Shown one piece after another: positions 48,577 through 60,762 of a stretch of 64,000 nucleotides of DNA (position 1 is its first letter; every line of letters begins with the position of its first letter). Source of the stretch: Nemertoderma westbladi (Eukaryota > Xenacoelomorpha > Nemertodermatida > Nemertodermatidae); assembly GCA_032718475.1 (NCBI GenBank), contig JAUCBJ010006670.1, positions 1-64,000 of the forward strand, in the 5' to 3' direction. Under the pieces are notes generated by a model, which made no database searches, was not told the DNA's origin, and was given only the letters and a program-made list of their open reading frames with translations. The position numbers and the translations under genes are program-made.

Positions 48577-49934
48577 AGATTTACCAACCTGGTGTCCGTC
48601 CGGCTGTATTATAGATTGACCATCCTGGTGTCCGTCCGGCTGTATTATAGATTGACCAACCTGGTGTCATCAGTCCGGTTGTAGTAAAGATTGTCCAACC
48701 TGGTGTCCGTCCGGCAGTATTATAGATTGACCAACCTGGTGTCCGTCCGGCTGTATTATAGATTGACCAACCTGGTGTCCGTCCGGCTGTATTATAGATT
48801 GACCATCCTGGTGTCCGTCCGGCTGTATTATAGATTGACCAACCTGGTGTCCGTCCGGCAGTATTATAGATTTACCAACCTGGTGTCCGTCCGGCAGTAT
48901 TATAGTTTGACCAACCTGGTTTCCGTCCGGCTGTATTATAGATTGACCAACCTGGTGTCATCAGTCCGGCTGTAGTAAAGATTGTCCAACCTGGTGTCCG
49001 TCCGGCAGTATTATATTTGACCAACCTGGTGTCCGTCTGGCGGTATTATAGATTGATCAACCTGGTGTCCGTCCGGCTGTATTATAGATTGACCATCCTG
49101 GTGTCATCAGTCCGGCTGTAGTAAAGATTGTCCAACCTGGTGTCCGTCCGGCAATATTATAGATTGACCAACCTGGTGTCCGTCCGGCAGTATTATAGAT
49201 TTACCAACCTGGTGTCCGTCCGGCAGTATTATAGTTTGACCAACCTGGTTTCCGTCCGGCTGTATTATAGATTGACCAACCTGGTGTCATCAGTCCGGCT
49301 GTAGTAAAGATTGTCCAACCTGGTGTCCGTCCGGCAGTATTATATTTGACCAACCTGGTGTCCGTCTGGCGGTATTATAGATTGATCAACCTGGTGTCAT
49401 CAGTCCGGCTGTAGTAAAGATTGTCCAACCTGGTGTCCGTCCGGCTGTACTATAGATTGACCAACATGGTGTCCGTCCGGCTATATTATAGATTGACCAA
49501 CCTGGTGTCCGTCCGGCTGTATTATAGATTGACCAACCTGGTGTCCGTCCGGCTGTATTATAGATTGACCATCCTGGTGTCCGTCCGGCTGTATTATAGA
49601 TTGACCAACCTGGTTTCCGTCCGGCTGTATTATAGATTGACCAACCTGGTGTCATCAGTCCGGTTGTAGTAAAGATTGTCCAACCTGGTGTCCGTCCGGC
49701 AATATTATATTTGACCAACCTGGTGTCAGTCCGGCTGTAGTATAGATTGATCAACCTGGTGTCCGTCCGGCTGTACTATAGATTGACCAACATGGTGTCC
49801 GTCCGGCTATATTATAGATTTACCAACCTGGTGTCCATCCGGCGGTATTATATTTGACCAACCTGGTGTCCGTCCGGCTGTATTAGATATTTACCAACCT
49901 GGTGTCCGTCCGGCTGTATTATAGATTGACTAAC
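48577..49934. repeat. 36-bp minisatellite built on a HYDIN splice donor
   Basis: About 38 copies, unit on the minus strand ATTATACAGCCGGACGG, ACACCAG, GTTGGTCAATCTA. Exon 49935-50131 ends ATAATACTGCCGGACGG ACACCAG with donor GTTAGT. So 24 exon bases, the donor and about 12 intron bases are repeated. The 36-base period equals 12 codons; the two nearest copies keep the frame open. Higher-order blocks (about 48690-49020 and 49160-49430) are visible, with CATCAGTCCGG variants. Confidence 0.95.
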
Positions 49935-50131
49935 CTGGTGTCCGTCCGGCAGTATTATACCCTCGGAAGGTTCGAACCGGAATGCAGCTCCAAACTTGGA
50001 GTTGTTGGGTTGGATATTGTAGAGTGCGTCGATGGCGCCTCGGTTGGATAAAATTACTTCGTACGAATGACTCGAGTTGATAAACACATTGCCGATGTCC
50101 AGCGTGTCGAAGGATAATTGGACATCGGGAC
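49935..50131 (-). CDS. HYDIN: HYDIN exon flanked by splice-site-derived arrays (visible residues 305-370)
   Basis: Enters in phase 1 after TTTCTCTAG and leaves in phase 0 at CACCAG/GTTAGT. It encodes LSFDTLDIGNVF, SNRGAIDALYNI and EPSEGIILPDGHQ, an ASH-domain pattern of HYDIN. Its last 24 bases and donor are the seed of the 36-bp array to its left; its acceptor region is the seed of the array to its right. If the first array donors (at 49899 or 49863) were used instead, 12 or 24 in-frame residues would be added before the next exon. Confidence 0.9.
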
Positions 50132-50139
50132 CTAGAGAA

Positions 50140-51365
50140 ATAAAGTTTGTGAGTACATCCACAGCACTAATGGCCAGGAGGAAATAAATTGTGTAACTGC
50201 TATAAGGGTTAGGGGAAAGTAAAGTTTGTATATAAATGCACTCAGGGTTAGGGGAAAATAAAGTTTGTATATAACTGCACTAAGGGTTAGGGGGAAATAA
50301 AGTTTGTGATTGCAGCCACAACACTGAGGGTCAGGGGAAAATAAAGTTTGTATATAACTGCACTAAGGGTAAGGGGGAATAAAGTTTGTATATAATTGTA
50401 CTCAGGGTTAGGGGGAAATAAAGTTTGTGACTGCAGCCACAGCACTGAGGGTCAGGGGGAAAATAAAGTTTGTATATAACTGCACTAAGGGTTAGAGGAA
50501 AATAAAGTTTCTATATAATTGCACTCAGGTTTAGGGGGAAATAAAGTTTGTGATTGCAGCCACAACACTGAGGGTCAGGGGAAAATAAAGTTTGTATATA
50601 ACTGAACTAAGGGTAAGGGGGAAATAAAGTTTGTATATAATTGCACTCAGGGTTAGGGGGAAATAAAGTTTGTGACTGCAGCCACAGCACTGAGGTTCAG
50701 GGGAAAATAAACTTTGTATATAAATAACTGCAAACTGCACTAAGGGTAAGGGAGAAATAAAGTTTGTATATAACTGCACTAAGGGTAAGGGGGAATAAAG
50801 TTTGTATATAATTGTACTCATGGTTAGGGGGGAATAAGTTTGTAACTGCAGCCACAGCACTGAGCGTCAGGGGGAAATAAAGTTTATATATAACTGCACT
50901 AAGGGTAAGGGGGAAATAAAGTTAGTATATAATTGCACTCAGGGTCAAGGGAAACTAAAGTTTGTATATAACTGCACTAAGGGTAAGGGGGGAATAAAGT
51001 TTGTATATAATTGTACTCAGGGTTAGGGGAAAATAAAGTTTGTGACTGCAGCCACAGCACTGAGGGTCAGGGGGGAAATAAAGTTTGTATATAACTGCAC
51101 TAAGGGTTAGGGGGAAATAAAGTTTCTATATAATTGCACTCAGGTTTAGGGGGAAATAAAGTTTGTATATAATTGCACTCAGGGTTAGGGGGAAATAAAG
51201 TTTGTGATTGCAGCCACAGCACTGAGGTTCAGGGGAAAATAAACTTTGTATATAAATAACTGCAAACTGCACTAAGGGTAAGGGAGAAAAGTTTGTATAT
51301 AAATGCACTCAGGGTTAGGGGGAAATAAAGTTTGTATATAACTGCACTAAGGGTCCGGGGAAAAT
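50140..51365. repeat. 40-45-bp minisatellite built on a HYDIN splice acceptor region
   Basis: About 29 copies of two alternating unit types (one with TGTATATAACTGCACTAAGGG, one with TGTGACTGCAGCCACAGCAC), both with GGGGGAAATAAAGTT. The sequence just upstream of exon 49935-50131 (AGAGAAATAAAGTTTGTGAGT, then ACATCCACAGCACT) is a diverged copy of the second type. Read on the minus strand the units carry AAACTTTATTTCCCCCT and CCCTCAG or CCCTGAG, i.e. pyrimidine tract and AG. Confidence 0.9.
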
Positions 51366-51535
51366 ACTTTGTATGTAAATAACAGGACAAAGGATAAGAT
51401 GGAAATTAAATTAATTAAAACCTGAAATCCTCGTATTTTTTGTCCCTTATTTATTGAATTGAGTTTGCGGACAATGTACAATACAGTTAATGTCCTCTTA
51501 GAGGCTTCGTAAATAAATATTAATTCACAACTAAC

Positions 51536-51692
51536 CAGTTCCGTCAGCCTTTATCTCCACGGGTATTCTAGCTTCTCGACCAGACACGTCAAGGTAAGCC
51601 CAACACGAATACGATTGGACCTGGGTCGGCTTAAAGATCACCTGGATATCCTGATCTGAGTGGGGCCAAATATCACCTTCCAACGGGATTAT
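51536..51692 (-). CDS. HYDIN: HYDIN exon (visible residues 253-305)
   Basis: Starts in phase 0 after ATTACCAG and ends in phase 1 (G/GTTAGT). It encodes the core of an ASH domain: LEGDIWPHS, VIFKPTQ, and YLDVSGREARIPV. The residue split across the next intron is glycine of a Gly-Pro pair that opens the following exon. Confidence 0.9.
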
Positions 51693-52796
51693 CTGGTAAT
51701 AAATAATAAAATAGTTATTTTCTAAATATAAAACCTAAAAGTGAAGGAGTTGCTTAGATAAAAAATGTGACAAAGGTTTTTCGTGAGTAACTATGGGTTT
51801 ATAGATTACAAAAATTCCATGCTCCAAAAATATTTGTAGTGGAACATTAAGTGCTGGAATTCTAAAGAAATTGGCGTAATACAGGCCAAACCAAAGGTAG
51901 AGTAGAGGAAAATAATGTTCAACATAGTGAGTGATGGTCCACAATAATTTAATTAAAAAAAAATAGTAAAATTGCACTGAAAAAAGCTGACATATTTAGC
52001 AAAATAAAAGTTGCATTGATTTTAGGTGTAATTTATTTCCTTGTTTTAGTTTAAAACCGCAATAGTTTATGATATAACGAATTTATATTCTTTTGGAAAC
52101 AAGGGTTTTATAGTGGGAGTGGATCGTATAAATTTACTTTTTTTAGTCGAAAATTTGTATTAATAAGCTCCCTCCATATATTGTATACAGTATTGTAAAC
52201 CAAATGATAATAAAACTGATTAAATGATTAGTCAACTAGCCGTTGCTCTGGAAACTAAATGGTCAAAGTATGTATAAGTGCATAGTTCATTCGTTATGTA
52301 TGTTAGTTAATACATTTTAATACGCCTATGGTAAGATTTTTATTAGAACCTATTCCAAGAGGTACTTATAAGATATTTGGTAATTTTTTCACAATTTCAC
52401 ATTTTTATGTCGCTAGACCGCGCACTCCACTACTAATAAATATAACTCAGAAATTATAATAAAATAAAATATGATAGTTAACTAAGTTTACTCTAACCAA
52501 ACAACATCATAGTTTCCTGTAATACCATTACAATAACATTGTAATACCACTAAAATTTCATAAAAGTTAACCCTGAAACAATGCTTTTTATAAAGTGAAA
52601 GTAAATAATTATTTAAATATCAGTGGCTTGCTTGGATGTCATTAAATCATTCATAATATGTCAAAGTAAATAATTGTCAAAGTCACATATTAAAAAAAAG
52701 TTTCAGTTTCAGATTTTGAAAACTGAAGCCTAAACGTTTTGAATATTTTCATGAAATCATTGATGAATCCAAAATTAATGTAATTGCTAAACCTAC
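51693..52796. other. HYDIN intron, nothing recognised
   Basis: 1.1 kb, very AT-rich, without ORF or repeat of note. Confidence 0.5.
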
Positions 52797-52991
52797 TTGG
52801 AAGTTGTCGTCGTTGAATAACATCTGGTCTCCCATGACAACCCTTTGTTTGTTACCGAAGGTTCGATTGATCCGAGTGAGTTTATCTTTGGCGTCGATAT
52901 CGATGTCACATTCCTCCGCGAATCGCAGGAGACCCTCCTGCTGTTCACTAATCAAGTTATCCAATGAGTATTCGCGTTGGATTTGTTCGAT
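52797..52991 (-). CDS. HYDIN: HYDIN exon (visible residues 188-252)
   Basis: Phase 0 at both ends (TTGCAG acceptor; CAA/GTAGGT donor). It encodes a charged, probably helical linker between ASH domains (QIQREYS, QQEGLLRFAEECD) followed by NRTFGNKQR and the beginning of the next beta domain. HYDIN has a similar Glu/Asp-rich linker here. Confidence 0.88.
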
Positions 52992-53577
52992 CTGCAATTT
53001 CGTTAGAAATATAATATCCTCATATAATATAAAAAACCCATTCAAATCCAAATCGTGTCACACAATTCATTTAATCATGACCGACTATAGATATTATCTA
53101 TACTATCTATAGTAGGTCATGATATAATATTTCTTAATATAGTTTTATTAAATGTTTTTTCTTAATTATGACGGCTTGTTCAATGATACAGGGAGTGTGG
53201 GAAACGGCGCGTAAGTGTTTACTATGGAAGTAGATCACTATGAGAGTGGAAGTGAGGGAGGTGAGGGAAGGGGGGGGGGGGGGGGGGGGGATGGGCGGGC
53301 TCCTTAGCTTAGTTAAATGTAAACTTTAACGTGCGCTATTGACTACGGTTTATGGTTTTCCTTAGAATAAAATGCCATTGTAACAAGACATTTCGATTTC
53401 CCCTAACTCGCCAAGACATCAACAGGCCACTTGTCTCCCAAGATAATAGACTCTCACTCTTTGGCTGTATAAAACTAAAAGGAGTCACCCAATCCAATAA
53501 ACATACTGTACAAATACACACCAAGGCATGTAGCACCCCAACGAGAATTTACATTACTTTACCGTTTCACTTATTAC
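52992..53577. other. HYDIN intron with hairpin and poly-G
   Basis: ATCATGACCGACTATAGATA (53074-53093) pairs with TATCTATAGTAGGTCATGAT (53104-53123) with one mismatch and a 10-base loop. An uninterrupted G21 lies at 53270-53290. Confidence 0.75.
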
Positions 53578-53955
53578 CTCGCTTGTGACGTAAGCTTTGA
53601 ATTCGTAATGAACAATAATGTCACTTTTGTTCCGGACAGTTAGAGAACGCTGATTGGATAATCCTATAAAGGTGCTGTTTATCCTAAGTGAGTTCCTATC
53701 CAATCGGACGTTGATGTTCTCTGCAGCCGCATACAGCGCCACGTAGAGGCGTTCCCCGGTATCGTATGTGAGCGTCAATTCTCCGTGATGGTCTCCGTTA
53801 GAGTTGGCGTTGAATCCCACGTCAACCTGCAGACTCTCGCCGACCGGTAGTACTGCATTCTCGGGGGACACGGAGAAGGGAGGCTGAGTCGCCAGCCAGA
53901 ATTGCGCAGATTTCGCCCCAATGTTGCGGATGTGGAGACATTTAGACGTCGGAAA
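53578..53955 (-). CDS. HYDIN: HYDIN exon (visible residues 62-187)
   Basis: Phase 0 at both ends, with acceptor TTTACAG and donor GAG/GTAATAAG. It encodes 126 residues continuing the first ASH domain and containing the next, with LHIRNIGAKSAQF, YDTGERL and SLTVRNKSDII. The order fits HYDIN. This is the second longest exon in the N-terminal half. Confidence 0.9.
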
Positions 53956-54868
53956 CTGTAAATGAAAGTAAAGTAAAAGTGAAACACCGGAGGTAAATCG
54001 GTAGGTACAGTTGTAGGTTGGCATACCTCTACCAAGGTCACCACCGCATTACTAACAATTTGCTACAAAACGACTGAAAACCTTACTAAATAAGCAGGCC
54101 TCTACTGTATATATAATTTGAGAAATTACATAAAAGGTATTATTGGCACTCATTTTTTAGCAGCGAAGGTTTTAATATGCGGTTTTCTCTCAGCCACGTA
54201 ATGTTAAATATTGGAATACAGTAATGTACAATGTATATGTCAAAGCATGCTTTTTATAAAGCATACTATGATCATAGCTTGCACTCACTCACAACGTTCG
54301 TTTGTATCCGTTTTTTTTTTCACAAAATTTACACATTCCAATCACAAAATTCACAATCCAAACGCAAAGTTTCACACAAGTTTTTACACCGCATTATTTA
54401 CATAATTTGTCCCCATTTTGGCATAAATTAATGACAAGTTATCATTATTATGATTAATATCCTCCATGACCCGTAATATGTTGTTATTTTCAGACGACAC
54501 AGACCAGCACAACTTCTACTGTAATCCACTCACCGTCGTTGGTCATGGATAAGTAAAAGCGTCTTTTGTGAAATTTCACCCTTCGTATCGCGGCGGCCAT
54601 ATTGTGTGTTACATTCAGTAGAAAAGACAGTTTAAAAAATTAAAGCTTCACAGTCACAGATGTTCAGTCAAATCGAAAGGCTTCACGCTAATTTTCACGG
54701 GACAAAATTTAAAAAACCTGGCTTGTGTAACAAACAACTTGGATCAGCACATTGCACATTTTCGGTTTTGGTTTTTTTGTGTAGAGGATTATCCAGTAAT
54801 ACTAACGATATGATGATATGCCATATATTTTTCTTGCTCAAAATTAGGGTCTTTACGCAATTAATTAC
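53956..54868. other. HYDIN intron, nothing recognised
   Basis: 913 bases, AT-rich; no repeat or gene supported. Confidence 0.5.
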
Positions 54869-55051
54869 CTTCACCGGACATTTCGAGAAATTAATTTCAT
54901 CAGGAAAGTCTATGATCCCTCTAGCGCCTATACATTGCACAGGGAGAACAAACTTTTCCCTTTCAGTTATGCAGACGAGTTGATGGTAGTAATCTTTGGA
55001 TTCCTCGGGGGTGAACTGAATCCGAAACTTTATTGGACATCCCGGAGCAAC
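54869..55051 (-). CDS. HYDIN: HYDIN exon 1 of those visible (residues 1-61 of visible part)
   Basis: This exon begins in phase 0 after an AG at 55052-55053 and ends in phase 0 before GTAATT. It encodes the start of the first recognisable ASH domain, with VAPG, FTPEESKDY, CITEREKF and DFPDEINFS, a stretch typical of the N-terminal part of HYDIN. Because it starts mid-domain, one or more upstream coding exons must exist; none was recognised between here and the RECQ5-like gene. Confidence 0.9.
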
Positions 55052-55409
55052 CTAAATAATTAATAATCACAAAAAATATTAATTGGTGCCCTTCGAGTTG
55101 GCCGAGTCGCATCCGGAGTATATCGAGGTGTAGCAAATTACTTTCAGTTTATTACTATTTTATGGGATGTCTGGTCTGTCAATCAGTCACCAGTATTATA
55201 ATATATGGAATCCGGGTAATTAATTGTCCTAGAGGAATTGCCCAGCGACAGAAAGACCTGCATTGGCCTACATTCGTATGGCTGTCAGGGTTCATGGATA
55301 CGTAGGAGTTCGGTAGAAGGCCTTCGCATTGCAAAGGGAATAAAGCACGGTAAGGTGTCATTCCTATCCATTTAGTAAAATAGTCGGGCCAAATCTCAAG
55401 CTAATAAAT
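55052..55409. other. sequence upstream of first recognised HYDIN exon
   Basis: No HYDIN exon could be recognised here. A 60-codon minus-strand frame (55179-55361) has no family features. Confidence 0.4.
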
Positions 55410-57597
55410 TAGACTCACATATCGGTTTAATGTTAGACTCACATATCGGTTCAATGTTAGACTCACATATCGGTTCAATGTTAGACTCACATATCGGTTC
55501 AATGTTAGACTCACATATCGGTTCAATGTTAGACTCACATATCGGTTCAATGTTAGACTCACATATCGGTTCAATGTTAGACTCACATATCGGTTCAATG
55601 TTAGACTCACATATCGGTTCAATGTTAGACTCACATATCGGTTCAATGTTAGACTCACATATCGGTTCAATCGGTTCAATGTTAGACTCACATATCGGTT
55701 CAATGCTAGACTCACATATCGGTTCAATGTTAGACTCACATATCGGTTCAATGTTAGACTCACATATCGGTTCAATGTTAGACTCACATATCGGTTCAAT
55801 GTTAGACTCACATATCGGTTCAATGTTAGACTCACATATCGGTTTAATGTTAGACTCACATATCGGTTAAATGTTAGACTCACATATCGGTTCAATGTTA
55901 GACTCACATATCGGTTCAATGTTAGACTCACATATCGGTTCAATGTTAGACTCACATATCGGTTTAATGTTAGACTCACATATCGGTTCAATGTTAGACT
56001 CACATATCGGTTTAATGATAGACTCACATATCGGTTCAATGTTAGACTCACATATCGGTTCAATGTTAGACTCACATATCGGTTCAATGTTAGACTCACA
56101 TATCGGTTCAATGTTAGACTCATATATCGGTTCAATGTTAGACTCATATATCGGTTCAATGTTAGACTCACATATCGGTTCAATGTTAGACTCACATATC
56201 GGTTCAATGTTAGACTCACATATCGGTTCAATGTTAGACTCACATATCGGTTCAATGTTAGACTCACATATCGGTTTAATGTTAGACTCACATATCGGTT
56301 TAATGTTAGACTCACATATCGGATCAATGTTAGACTCACATATCGGTTCAATGTTAGACTCACATATCGGTTCAACGTTAGACTCACATATCGGTTTAAT
56401 GATAGACTCACATATCGGATCAATGTTAGACTCACATATCGGTTCAATGTTAGACTCACATATCGGTTCAATGTTAGACTCACATATCGGTTTAATGATA
56501 GACTCACATATCGGTTCAATGTTAGACTCACATATCGGTTTAATGTTAGACTCACATATAGGTTTAATGATAGACTCACATATCGGTTCAATGTTAAACT
56601 CACATATCGGTTCAATGTTAGACTCACATATCGGTTCAATGTTAGACTCACATATCGGTTCAATGTTAGACTCACATATCGGTTCAATGTTAGACTCACA
56701 TATCGGTTCAATGTTAGACTCACATATCGGTTTAATGATAGACTCACATATCGGTTCAATGTTAGACTCACATATCGGTTCAATGTTAGACTCACATATC
56801 GGTTTAATGTTAGACTCACATATCGGTTCAATGTTAGACTCATATATAGGTTTAATGATAGACTCACATATCGGTTCAATGTTAAACTCACATATCGGTT
56901 CAATGTTAGACTCACATATCGGTTTAATGTTAGACTCACATATCGGTTCAATGTTAGACTCACATATCGGTTTAATGATAGACTCACATATCGGTTCAAT
57001 GTTAGACTCACATATCGGTTTAATGTTAGACTCACATATCGGTTTAATGTTAGACTCACATATCGGTTCAATGTTAGACTCATATATCGGTTCAATGTTA
57101 GACTCACATATCGGTTCAATGTTAGACTCACATATCGGTTCAATGTTAGACTCACATATCGGTTCAATGTTAGACTCACATATCGGTTCAATGTTAGACT
57201 CACATATCGGTTTAATGTTAGACTCACATATCGGTTTAATGTTAGACTCACATATCGGATCAATGTTAGACTCACATATCGGTTCAATGTTAGACTCACA
57301 TATCGGTTCAACGTTAGACTCACATATAGGTTTAATGATAGACTCACATATCGGATCAATGTTAGACTCACATATCGGTTCAATGTTAGACTCACATATC
57401 GGTTTAATGTTAGACTCACATATCGGTTTAATGATAGACTCACATATCGGTTCAATGTTAGACTCACATATCGGTTCAATGTTAGACTCACATATCGGTT
57501 CAATGTTAGACTCACATATCGGTTCAATGTTAGACTCACATATCGGTTCAATGTTAGACTCACATATCGATTCAATGTTAGACTCACATATCATGAT
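55410..57597. repeat. 24-bp minisatellite, about 91 copies
   Basis: Unit ATGTTAGACTCACATATCGG TTCA, with scattered point variants (TTTAATG, ATGATAG, GGATCA) arranged in larger repeats of several hundred bases (for example about 55950-56560 resembles 56880-57430). A 24-base stop-free unit keeps three long frames open (575-728 codons), none with ordinary codon use. On the minus strand every copy has ATAT/GTGAGT, a strong donor match, and TCTAAC, a branch-point-like word. Confidence 0.97.
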
Positions 57598-58009
57598 GGT
57601 TCAATGTTGAATATGCCATACTGCAATCTCTTTGTCAAAAGTGCCTGTCACAAGAATCAGGGTCATCGCCGGCTATGAGGCTATGACGACCGTACCAAGT
57701 ATTACACCACAACTCTTACTTTGCACTCACATAATAATTTATACTACTGTACATTGCGCGGAGCAGTACACCCCCACCTAATTTTCTACAAATCTGATGA
57801 ACAAAGATTACAGCGTAGGATTTGAAACGAAGATGGAAAGATCCATTTTCAAATCAAAAGATATAGATGGCAATATCAGTCGTGTTTTTTTCCACTGTAT
57901 CTTGTACGAAATATAACCCAACTGTATAACCCCAAGTGAATACAGGTGTTAGACTTGGAGTTCCATTTCAGTTGATTCCAAGTTAAACTCTCCGACTGTT
58001 GATTAAAGG
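57598..58009. other. sequence between arrays, nothing recognised
   Basis: No gene supported. On the minus strand a short open stretch from ATG (57619-57617) runs to the GTGAGT at the array edge (57590), which could be an initiator exon but is too short to judge. Confidence 0.3.
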
Positions 58010-58380
58010 GGCTTGTATTTCCAACCAAAGTAATAAGCGATCCCGTTATCAATTTAGAGAAAATGAGCAGGTTACAGAGGCTGGCTTTTCCAACAAAAAC
58101 TAGAAACCATCCCATTAACGATACAGGGAAGGAGCAGGTTGGTTGGAGACGTGGGCCTTCTTTCTAACAAAAACTAAATTATAAACGATCTTGTTACCCA
58201 TTGAGAGAAAGGAGCACGTTACAGAGGCGATCTTTTCTAACCAAAACAATAAACTATCTCATTAACAATATATGGAGAGGGGTAGGTTACAGAGACGAGC
58301 TCATAATCAAAACAAGAAACGATCTTCTCTTCTTACCAATTGAAGGAAAGGATCAGATTACAGAGTAGGCCCTAGTCTAT
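58010..58380. repeat. about five tandem copies of a 70-bp dispersed repeat
   Basis: Degenerate copies with GGAGCAGGTTACAGAGGCG, CTTTTCTAACCAAAACAATA AACGATC, ATTAACAAT.GAGAGAAA. Single copies or fragments occur at 177-275, 29480-29560, 43563-43645 and 58955-59035. Confidence 0.75.
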
Positions 58381-60722
58381 TTAAAAGGTAGGCTAAAATA
58401 CTGAAATTAGTTAATTAATAACCATTATTTAATTGACAGTACAAATCACAAGTATCAGTACGTATCGCAAAACTGTAGTATAGGTACAGATAGCAGGGAA
58501 CACAAAAACGGACAAAAAAAGTAAACAAAGCGGCAACATTTATTTAAACTAACAGGAAAATACTTTCTGGAGATATAAAAAGGGCCTGATAATTTTGGAA
58601 TGGCAATGAAGGTAATTGAAATTGTGTACAACGGGGAACAACAAGCTATGAACACTTATCGATCAAGAGTAAAATGAACAACAATGAGCTACAATTTGCT
58701 CATTGTTCTGTGCGCGTTGTTTACTGTAGCCTGAAATGTTCATGAATAAAACCCCCGTATATGCTTCAGTATATAAAACGCCGTAGCGACTTCGCGCACA
58801 ATAAGTATGCTGTACTGTATGTTAACCCTGTTAAGTTCTCCTGACGTTTACAATACCTGCACCCTTAAATTACTGAATTAAAGGAAAGAGGTGGTAGGCA
58901 GGGGTATCCTATTATAACCAAAACATTAAACTATACTCAATAATACATGTTACAATTTCATTATTGTTCCACGGGACTTTTCGTTTATTTTTTTGGTTAG
59001 AAAAGACAGCACAGCTGTATCCTGGTCCTTCCATTAATTTGTATGGTAAAAGTTAGTAAGCATACTACATACGTTCAACATACTGTAGTATGCATTATGG
59101 CATATTTAAGTATAGGCCTCCTACTGTATCTATTATAATACATAATAAATACTGTCTAACTGTCCCACTGTGTCCCGTCACATAAACTGTAAAATCCGAA
59201 TACACATAGCTGTACTACTGTACTACTATCATACATACAGTAGACTACTAATATCATAACTACCATAACTTCCCATTAGTTCACCCCTTCCTGGTGGACA
59301 TAATTCATTCACCCCTCCCCCCCCCCCCCCACCCACACATACTTGCAGTACTACCCCCCCCCCCCCCGGCGTTTTAATTTTTATTACTATCTTATTTTAC
59401 ATACATACTTATAATATATTGATCTATTTATGTCCAGTGAGTGATATCTTTGTTTTTATCCATCATACATATTTTGTTTTTGATCATGGTCACTCTAATA
59501 TTTTGTTTTTATCTATCACACATACTTACAATATTTTATTTATTTTTACTTCATCTTTGAACATTCCAAATATTTTACTGTATGCCTACGGTGTTTCTTT
59601 TGTAATAATTATTCTTTTAACTCGTCGTCCTTAACTTTTTAGGTCCGCGATATTGTTGTTAATTTCCACTTTGGTTTTGGCTCCATACGGTGCGGTCCTG
59701 GCGTCAATCCCTTATTCTGGTGAATGTTTTTTGTTGTAAGATTGATAGTAAGTCATTCAAGGAGACATTTCATACGTTAGTAGACGAGGACCTTTGAGCG
59801 ATTTCGCGCTTGTCATTCATGTAATTAATTTTATATTTTGCCTGATTAATTAAATATACCCGCAATTATAAATTATACCAACATCTATTTATTTACGTGT
59901 AATTTTAACCTGAGTTTTTTTTATCTATTCAGCCAAACATTTTATTATATTTATATTGTATTTTATTTGTCCGTTACCTCCTACGTACCTTTTAATTACA
60001 ACACTATGGTGCTTTTAACTTAGATTGACTTTGATTTTATTTATAATGAACGTACAGTACAATTTCATACATTTGAATTTAGATACTGTTATTTAATATT
60101 TACCAACAATGTTACGGTTAATTTTATTTATAGTGTGTACTTATGCCCTATTACCATTAAACCATTTATTATAGGAGGAAGGGATAACAAATAACAAATA
60201 AGAGGTAATAACAAATACCTCGAAAAATACAGCTTGCCAACACATTGTTACTACCATTAAACCATTAAACCAATATTATCATGGCTAGTGCCATACTCGT
60301 ACTGCAGTAATGTGTAGTGCTACAGGTACCGGTACCGGTACCATACCAGCGTACCGGTATCCAGCGAAACTTATATCTAAGGACTACTGGACTATGTAGT
60401 CCATAGCAGCATAGTGTGGTACCGGTAGTGGTTGTACTGGTGTAACATGTTTCATCTGCGAAAAATTAAACCCCCTACTGCCATATCTGCATCTCGCATA
60501 TCCTGTAGCCTAGCCTGTAGGCAGCTAGGCCTATTCACTATTTGTAGCTGTACCACTGGTAATGTTAGCTGTAGTCTGTAGTTTAGGTCTGCATGTTGGC
60601 TTACCTTATCCATGCTTATGTAGGCTTACTATTATCCAGTTATCTAATAAAAAATTACCGGTATTAAATACTGAAATAGTACAGTAGGCCTACTATTGAC
60701 AATCTGACAGTGGCTTTTACAC
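58381..60722. other. region upstream of the RECQ5-like gene
   Basis: AT-rich, no exon recognised. Contains two C14 tracts (59317-59330, 59354-59367), a dispersed-repeat copy at 58955-59035 and a (GGTACC)-type palindromic tract at 60325-60360 about 400 bp before the RECQ5-like start, within what may be the promoter/5' UTR. Confidence 0.45.
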
Positions 60723-60753
60723 TAGCTGCCTAATCAATTCAAATTTGTGGGCA

Positions 60754-60762
60754 ATGCTGTAA
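60754..60762 (+). promoter_or_regulatory. two-codon uORF overlapping the RECQ5-like start
   Basis: ATG CTG TAA ends inside the next ATG (TAATG): the uORF stop and main start share one base. Such arrangements can lower initiation at, or allow re-initiation on, the main start. Whether the 5' UTR includes it is assumed. Confidence 0.45.

Noticed and set aside
48640-49745. Hammerhead core (CTGATGA on the minus strand in several repeat units)
   Set aside because: No GAAA strand at a suitable distance and no stem II.
55179-55361. Possible upstream HYDIN exon
   Set aside because: Translation does not resemble HYDIN and lacks a donor in the needed phase.
55401-57610. Open frames of 728, 575 and 579 codons on both strands
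   Set aside because: They arise because a 24-bp stop-free unit is repeated about 91 times; peptides are strictly periodic, all frames are open, and there is no splice or start context.
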